A stretch of DNA of 64,000 nucleotides from a virus, in IMG/VR virus record IMGVR_UViG_3300024262_000017, positions 1 through 64,000 of that record. One strand, written 5' to 3'. The notes under the pieces are model-generated. The model made no database searches and was not told the origin of the DNA. It was given only the letters and a program-made list of their open reading frames with translations. Both the position numbers and the translations under genes were made by a program. Shown in pieces: positions 59,090 to 64,000 of this stretch; within the stretch, counting starts at the first letter, position 1; every line of letters begins with the position of its first letter.

Positions 59090-60682
59090 TTAGTCCTCTT
59101 TGTCGTAGAACTGCAAATCACCTTGGACTACCTTCATTGCAAGCCACCCAAATATCATAGCGTGGAGTGCATCGTCTGGGCAGTTCGGAGCATGTTTCCA
59201 AATAGTACGGATGGAACCACCCTGACCGGAGTGAGTGCTCTCTTGGTAGAGGTTCATGACATCCTGGATAGGTACAGCAGTCTGGCGAGCATTTGGAAAT
59301 ATGATACCTTGTTTTTTGAGCTGTAACATAAAGGTGTCGATGGACGCAGTACGGTTCACAAGGTATCGAGTTCCTTGCTTGTTCCAACGAATAAGCTGTG
59401 CAAATCCAGAACCACCACCATACTGTGCTTGCCCGACACGATGTTCTCCAAGCCGGTCACGTAAAACAGAGTTTGCAACTGCACCTTCACCAGCATCACC
59501 TATGACATAGCGACACTGGCATGCATCAAATATGCGTGCGACCTCTTCAACATCTTCGATAGAATTTGCCTTGGGGAAAATTCTGAAGTACAGAGTTTTG
59601 AGTTTGTAATCTTCGGTCAAACCCCAAACCCAACATGCTGTTCTAGAGTTCGCACCATGGTCACTGTTGCCAGCCCAGTCAACACCCCCAACTATTGCGC
59701 GTATTCCTTGAAGCGTGGTAGGTGGGATGGGAAGTTCAACATAGTAGTCTTCACAGAGCGTTAGCAATTCTCCTTGAGAAATGAAGCGAGTCCCTGTGTC
59801 GTTTGATACTCCGAGTACCTCATTCTTGAATTGAGTTTCTGGGTAACTAGCCAACTTCTCTAAAATGCGTTCCCAACGAACAGGTATTTCTACGTTTCTA
59901 GGAAGCATAGGTTGAGAAATGTGAAACCCTTTAATCACCGCTTCAGGATTCATGTCGTACCACTGACCGAGTCTTGGGTTCAGGTACTTTCCACATTTCA
60001 AACAAATGATTCCATATCGCCCAATAGACCGTGCATCATCTACGTAGTTCCACTTGTTGCAGCCTTCGCATTTCATAATCCATTCTGCTTGGGTGCTTTT
60101 TTGCCACAGAAACTCGATGGTGTTCTCCATCGACTTTGGTGTTCCACAGTAAGCCATCAAAGCATGGTCAGAGTTAGCCATACACTCTTTGACAACTGGG
60201 ATGACAGCATCGTAAACGATGTCTTGGACTTCATCTATCAATTCCCGGTCAGCAGTAATACCTCGAATTCTGTCAGGGTCATCCCAAGCATAAGAAAGAG
60301 ACAGTTCTGAACCATTAGCCAATATCTGTAGCAACACATTGTTTGGTAAGGAGGAGTCAATAAAGTTGTCTCGAATAAGAGGGCTGTAATGTATCATTTT
60401 TGACAAGCGTGTGTTGCTGAACTTGCTTGTTTGCTCTCGCGTTGGGGAAACATACAGAGTTCGGAAGTGGTCAATTGCAACACTGTCTGTCAGCATGAGG
60501 CAAGAACAAGTTGTGCTCTTACTTACCTGCCTCCCAGTTTTCATTAAGATTTCGCGGGAGTCAGTGTTGTAGACGTCAGCTAAGAATGGGTAGTCGTATA
60601 GGTTGTATGGTTTACCATCTAACCAGAACCAGCTTTGTGCAATATGTGAACGTGTGTGTTTACCTAAATTGATTTTCGCCAT
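59090..60682 (-). CDS. terL: Terminase large subunit
   Basis: The 530-residue motor protein shows Walker A GRQVSKSTT (50-58), Walker B RELIDEVQD (146-154), and a coupling motif near ALMAYCGTPKS. A zinc ribbon CEGCNKWN...CLKCGKYL (about 208-236) is inserted between ATPase and nuclease, as in a subset of large terminases. The RNase H-like nuclease has GGVDWAGNSD, RYVIGDAGEG and CPDDALHAM for the metal-binding Asp residues. It cuts concatemers and drives DNA into the prohead. ATG 60682 is divergent from the AAA+ gene with only 27 bases between. No small subunit was recognised nearby. Confidence 0.9.
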   Translation of the reverse strand: MAKINLGKHTRSHIAQSWFWLDGKPYNLYDYPFLADVYNTDSREILMKTGRQVSKSTTCSCLMLTDSVAIDHFRTLYVSPTREQTSKFSNTRLSKMIHYSPLIRDNFIDSSLPNNVLLQILANGSELSLSYAWDDPDRIRGITADRELIDEVQDIVYDAVIPVVKECMANSDHALMAYCGTPKSMENTIEFLWQKSTQAEWIMKCEGCNKWNYVDDARSIGRYGIICLKCGKYLNPRLGQWYDMNPEAVIKGFHISQPMLPRNVEIPVRWERILEKLASYPETQFKNEVLGVSNDTGTRFISQGELLTLCEDYYVELPIPPTTLQGIRAIVGGVDWAGNSDHGANSRTACWVWGLTEDYKLKTLYFRIFPKANSIEDVEEVARIFDACQCRYVIGDAGEGAVANSVLRDRLGEHRVGQAQYGGGSGFAQLIRWNKQGTRYLVNRTASIDTFMLQLKKQGIIFPNARQTAVPIQDVMNLYQESTHSGQGGSIRTIWKHAPNCPDDALHAMIFGWLAMKVVQGDLQFYDKED

Positions 60683-60688
60683 AACCCA

Positions 60689-60697
60689 CCTATTATA
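60689..60697 (+). promoter_or_regulatory. CCTATTATA element before the AAA+ gene
   Basis: The 27-base gap between the divergent terminase and AAA+ genes contains CCACCTATTATAAGGAG; CCTATTATA is two bases from CCTACTATT and only 12 bases from ATG 60710. The ribosome site AAGGAG overlaps its end, so a promoter here would give a very short leader. Confidence 0.35.
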
Positions 60698-60709
60698 AGG
60701 AGTGTTTGG

Positions 60710-61948
60710 ATGTCACCACAAGAACAATCGCAAGGAGACACTTTAGACTTTGCCAAGAATCTTGGTATCCTCACTGCTACACTGCGAACCGCCCGATCAG
60801 TTGTTGAAATGGCTTTCAAAAGTAAGCATGTACCCTGTCTCGTTGGAGAGGCCGGCATAGGTAAGACTGCAATCTATGGACAAATCGCTGCTGACAACGA
60901 CTGGGGTATCCTGTATTACTACCTGGCCCACAGTGAACCTGAAGACATTGTTGGTGTTCCCGTGCCAGACCAAAAAGGTGGAACCTTTCAGTATTACATT
61001 GAAAAACGAATTCACGACATCATTTATTCCAAGCGTCCGACCATCGTAGTTTTCGACGAATGGAATCGTGGAGATAAGCCTGTAACCAATGCGGCATTCC
61101 CTGCAATGGAATCCCGCCGCCTGGGTAGCATTGACTTGCCTGACCACATTTTCATTGGGGCAGCTATGAACCCCAGCGAAGGTACTTACTTCGTAAACGA
61201 GGCTGAAAAGGATCCTGCTTTCCGGAGACGTATGTGTTTCGTTGGGATTCGTGCTGACAAAAATGTGTGGTTGGATTGGGCACGAGGACGTGGAGAAATT
61301 CATCCGACTGTTATTGATTTCATCAATCGACAAGACCATGCTACCTTGCTCGATACCCAATCCAGGGATGCAGGGAAAACTTATGCTTGTCCTGCCAGCT
61401 GGGAAAAGATCAGCGACACCATCAAAATAGTTGAGACCATGGTCGTTGAAGACCACGCTCGTTGGGAAGAACTTTACCCAGTAATGCGTGTGAAGATGGC
61501 TGGGCATATTGGTGATGGTCTTTCCAGTGAGTTCCTGGCATTCCATCAAAACAACCTCGTTCTGGTCAACCCAAACGATGTGCTCACGGCGTACAATGCT
61601 CGGTCGAGAAGCCAGATTCTTGAGTTGGTTAATCAAAATAACCACCCTGCTCTCACTCGGGCAGCCGACGCAGTCAGTACGGCTATTGCGTCTAGCACCT
61701 TTGAACCGGAAGACATTGTTGAAAACATCAGCGACTTTGCAAACGACCTTCCCCATGATATTTCTGGTGCGTTCTTCCGGAAGATTTCACAAGCAATGAA
61801 AGAAGCTGCTGATGAAGACCGTCGTGTTCGTATGACACGAGCCCTGGGAAAGTGTCCTGCGTTCAAGGAATCCTTCTTGACTATTACATCGTCATTCGAA
61901 CGAACTGAGGGTGACCGTGCAAAGGAACAGGAAACCAAAGGAAACTAG
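60710..61948 (+). CDS. MoxR-type AAA+ ATPase, 412 aa
   Basis: Walker A GEAGIGKTA (47-55), Walker B PTIVVFDEWNRG (about 109-120), sensor region HIFIGAAMNPSEGTY and arginine-finger segment KDPAFRRRMCF follow the MoxR/RavA order. MoxR proteins remodel partner complexes, usually with a VWA-domain protein; none is visible here. The C-terminal ~200 residues are helical. ATG 60710 with AAGGAG. The 3' end overlaps the convergent gene by four bases. Confidence 0.85.
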   Translation: MSPQEQSQGDTLDFAKNLGILTATLRTARSVVEMAFKSKHVPCLVGEAGIGKTAIYGQIAADNDWGILYYYLAHSEPEDIVGVPVPDQKGGTFQYYIEKRIHDIIYSKRPTIVVFDEWNRGDKPVTNAAFPAMESRRLGSIDLPDHIFIGAAMNPSEGTYFVNEAEKDPAFRRRMCFVGIRADKNVWLDWARGRGEIHPTVIDFINRQDHATLLDTQSRDAGKTYACPASWEKISDTIKIVETMVVEDHARWEELYPVMRVKMAGHIGDGLSSEFLAFHQNNLVLVNPNDVLTAYNARSRSQILELVNQNNHPALTRAADAVSTAIASSTFEPEDIVENISDFANDLPHDISGAFFRKISQAMKEAADEDRRVRMTRALGKCPAFKESFLTITSSFERTEGDRAKEQETKGN

Positions 61949-62601
61949 GCGAGGGTTGACAATTCATTTTTGAGTTGCCGTGCCATCCTTTCAACATACA
62001 GGTGCACAGCACTCAAGTAACCAATCTGAACATCGAGGGGGGTCTCGGCAAGTTTTAATTCTTTCAGTTTTGACTTGTCGAGCCCTTCCCATCGTTTGCG
62101 AATTTGTTCTTTCAGTTCGATGTTTCCTTGGTTCAACTTATCAAGTTCATCTTGAGCGAAGGAAAGTAACTCCGGGGCAAGCACATAGCCTGTTCGATGC
62201 ATACTGACAGCAGCATAGCGTTCAGGCTCATGGTCAAATTCGCCTGCTTCCTGCAGTTGGCGATTCAACAAAAGCTTAGCCTCAAAGACGGCCCAGGAAA
62301 GTTGTGCAGGTGATGCTTCTTGGATAGCGTCAGTCATAACAGGTAGATCATTGAATGCCATTGCTGTGTTTTCAAACATCGCAGCATCCCAATAGAATCC
62401 ACCTGTTTGAATGAGTGTAGTTGCAGCCATTAGCTTGTCTCGGTTTACAGTGTCCATATTAATTTTGTTATCATCGAGTTCAAGCCAAATAGATTCAGGT
62501 TCCCAAGCAAGGAAAGACGGCCCCAGCAATTGCTTGGCTGCTTCAAAAATCGCTGTAGCAGTGGCATCCTCTTTCGTGAGGATTTCACGCGGCGAGGACA
62601 T
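61945..62601 (-). CDS. Putative tail/head assembly protein, 218 aa
   Basis: A helical globular protein; EPESIWLELDDNKINMDTVN, NRDKLMAATTLIQTGGFYWD and SPAQLSWAVFEAKLLLNRQL form a pattern I associate with conserved structural proteins of large phages. No K-x-A tag. The ATG at 62601 overlaps the preceding stop region (TAATAATG). No enzymatic motif. Confidence 0.5.
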   Translation of the reverse strand: MSSPREILTKEDATATAIFEAAKQLLGPSFLAWEPESIWLELDDNKINMDTVNRDKLMAATTLIQTGGFYWDAAMFENTAMAFNDLPVMTDAIQEASPAQLSWAVFEAKLLLNRQLQEAGEFDHEPERYAAVSMHRTGYVLAPELLSFAQDELDKLNQGNIELKEQIRKRWEGLDKSKLKELKLAETPLDVQIGYLSAVHLYVERMARQLKNELSTLA

Positions 62602-62603
62602 TA

Positions 62604-63068
62604 TTAGTAAGACCCCTCGCTATACTGTGGCGGGTACTGCGTTCCGTATTGTTGAGCACCAGGGTAATAGTCTGCTTCAGGGATTCCTTCAGGAGATGGG
62701 GGGAAAGAAGCCATACCTCCATCACCCGGGGTGAGACCAAACCCTCCACCGCCACCCATACCTGACAGACTCTGTGTCAAGCCTGTCATCAGTTCCTGGT
62801 TTCCTAGCAGACCTTTTGCAGTGTCACCCACACGTTGTAGCACGGAAGGATCATCTTCACGTGGATAAGCAGCAAGCCCTGCACCAAGGCCGGCAAGCCC
62901 TACACCACCGCCTAAGAGAGCTTTCTTTGCAGGAGACATATTTTTGAGGCCCGTCCATGCTCGACTTAGAAAACCTGCTTTGCCGCCCGCAGCTTCCTTA
63001 TTCATGTCGGACAACCCAGCTTCTTCAAAAGCCGCTTGAACACCAAGTTGATACGCTACCTTGAGCAT
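62604..63068 (-). CDS. Tag-bearing Gly-rich virion-type protein, 154 aa
   Basis: MLKVAYQLGVQAAFEEAGLS then DMNKEAAGG is nearly the consensus tag; AGGGAG lies six bases before ATG 63068, while an upstream in-frame start would overlap the neighbouring gene. Two Gly-rich segments (GGGVGLAGLGAGLAAYP; GMGGGGGFGLTPGDGGMA) lead to a Pro/Tyr/Gln tail (YGTQYPPQYSEGSY). The same plan is seen at 14313-14831. It is coded ~26 kb from the main head module, which argues that the tag, not the location, defines the group. Confidence 0.65.
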   Translation of the reverse strand: MLKVAYQLGVQAAFEEAGLSDMNKEAAGGKAGFLSRAWTGLKNMSPAKKALLGGGVGLAGLGAGLAAYPREDDPSVLQRVGDTAKGLLGNQELMTGLTQSLSGMGGGGGFGLTPGDGGMASFPPSPEGIPEADYYPGAQQYGTQYPPQYSEGSY

Positions 63069-63069
63069 C

Positions 63070-64000
63070 TCAGACTCCCTGCGCCAAGAGCGCTTTTTGC
63101 AAATCAAATGGGATGGTAGGCCAGATAACTTTGAACTGCTCTGGGTCTACTTCTCCATTACCATCCAAGAATTCTGCCGCGAGGTCATCACCTACGAGGT
63201 CTTTGTAGATGTCACCGTCGATGGCCAGGAGCCGGTCCAGGGGTACTTGCTGACCGGCTACCTCCATCATCTCATCGGCCACCTTGTCAGTATTGAAAAC
63301 CGTGCTGAGGGGGTCTAAGAGAGTCCGGTCGTAGTACTTGCCGAGGCCAGCTGCTTCATCCAACTCATGTATCGCAGCAGCAACTTTGATAAGGTCACTA
63401 CGGTCAGAAATAAACCGCGGCAATTGATGAGCCTCTTCGGCTAACTTCGTGTATCCGTAGTGAAGAGCAGGGTCTGTGGTGCGTTCACTGCGAGCCAGCA
63501 CCCAGTCCCGCAAGACCCGAGTGTCACACATGGTCGTACCTGCGAACTTCAAAATCTGAGTAGGTAATTTGACTTCATGTGCAACAGCCTTTTTGACAAG
63601 GTTGAGGCTTGCCTTGGCACGACTGTCAATGTCCATGCTCTTGTAATTTCGCTGGATGGCTTCTGCAGCGTTCGTTACATCAGACGCAGTTTTGACGCGC
63701 AGGCGCCGAATGTCTGGCAACAGATAGTCCTCTGAGTCATCCGCGGCAACCTTCTCAACGGCTGAAAGGTCTAAGGAAATCCCAAACAATTCCAATGCTT
63801 TGTCACAGGTTGCAATGACACTCTGTTCTACACCGGCTTGCTTCTCCATATAGAGACGAGACAACGCAGCATGTCCTGGGGTGTCGATGGGGAATTTTCG
63901 ATTGATGCTGTCTGCGAACTGAGAATCAGCCCGCTTCTCGTTTTCTTCTGGGCTCATCTCAGCAGTCTTGATGTGCTCGACTGCCTGGGGGTACTCGTGA
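63070..64000 (-). CDS. Putative head-associated protein, C-terminal part (cut by window edge)
   Basis: The frame stays open to the right edge (upstream residues read HEYPQAVEHIKTAEMSPEEN), so ATG 63957 is probably internal. It has FADSINRKFPIDTPGHAALS, a pattern frequent in phage structural proteins (NRxxPIDTxxHxRAA). K-x-A motifs are frequent (HIKTA, MEKQA, VEKVA, YTKLA, LIKVA, ILKFA), as in the head module. Probably a processed head protein; the N terminus lies outside the window. Confidence 0.55.
   Translation of the reverse strand, partial: HEYPQAVEHIKTAEMSPEENEKRADSQFADSINRKFPIDTPGHAALSRLYMEKQAGVEQSVIATCDKALELFGISLDLSAVEKVAADDSEDYLLPDIRRLRVKTASDVTNAAEAIQRNYKSMDIDSRAKASLNLVKKAVAHEVKLPTQILKFAGTTMCDTRVLRDWVLARSERTTDPALHYGYTKLAEEAHQLPRFISDRSDLIKVAAAIHELDEAAGLGKYYDRTLLDPLSTVFNTDKVADEMMEVAGQQVPLDRLLAIDGDIYKDLVGDDLAAEFLDGNGEVDPEQFKVIWPTIPFDLQKALLAQGV

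Noticed and set aside
60797-61756. A 319-codon - strand frame inside the AAA+ gene
   Set aside because: The + strand frame has all Walker and arginine-finger motifs; the antisense frame has none and no ribosome site.

Overview
The window is an internal stretch of a large tailed-bacteriophage genome with a contractile (myovirus-type) tail; both ends cut through genes. The evidence is a complete set of hallmark proteins: terminase large subunit, portal, prohead protease, major capsid protein, a very long tail sheath, tail tube, spike, and a phage replication block. No integrase, lysogeny repressor, tRNA or CRISPR array is visible. Shine-Dalgarno sites (AAGGAG, GGAGG) precede most genes, so the host is a bacterium using ordinary SD initiation. 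The host cannot be named from the sequence.

Layout. (1) Positions 1-3546, + strand: small genes for a papain-like peptidase, beta-rich virion-type proteins, a stand-alone response-regulator receiver domain and a membrane-anchored coiled coil. (2) 3535-40902, almost all on the - strand: reading with transcription (right to left), a multisubunit RNA polymerase split over two genes with small genes between them, a head module (putative internal proteins, zinc metalloprotease-like protein, prohead protease, scaffold-like protein, three paralogous capsid-decoration candidates, major capsid protein), neck genes, tail sheath, tail tube, spike, other baseplate-type proteins, and finally an N-acetylmuramoyl-L-alanine amidase placed just behind a terminator. 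(3) 40953-41790: a short, GC-richer + strand cassette with its own hairpins and a microORF. (4) 41757-43886, - strand: portal and a small partner. (5) 43995-58693, mostly + strand: replication/early block with SNF2-type helicase, RNase H, two PD-(D/E)XK nucleases with Fe-S-type cysteines, ParB-like protein, a sigma-70-like factor (- strand), a candidate ssDNA-binding protein, primase-ATPase, and a UDG-exonuclease-PolA fusion. (6) 58694-59089: no gene, but a run of hairpins ending in a terminator, followed by a long inverted repeat. (7) 59090-64000: terminase, a MoxR-type AAA+ ATPase and further putative head proteins.

How it fits together. The phage carries its own transcription machinery: one polypeptide holds beta fused to the N-terminal catalytic half of beta-prime (with the Asp triad), a second holds the C-terminal half (zinc cysteines, trigger loop), and a sigma-70-like protein lies in the early block. 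A 9-bp motif, CCTAYYATT, stands 25-45 bp upstream of the first gene of several late transcription units and is a candidate phage-specific promoter element.

The most unusual signal is in the virion proteins. At least nine proteins begin with a related segment of about 20 residues (consensus MLKxAYxLGxxAAxxDAGLxKEA), and proteins of the head module are full of a short phi-x-K-x-A motif (phi = hydrophobic). I infer a capsid-targeting and maturation-cleavage system analogous in logic to the T4 internal-protein targeting sequence and its protease, but with a different sequence code. Because the RNA polymerase genes sit inside this module, the polymerase may itself be packaged and injected.
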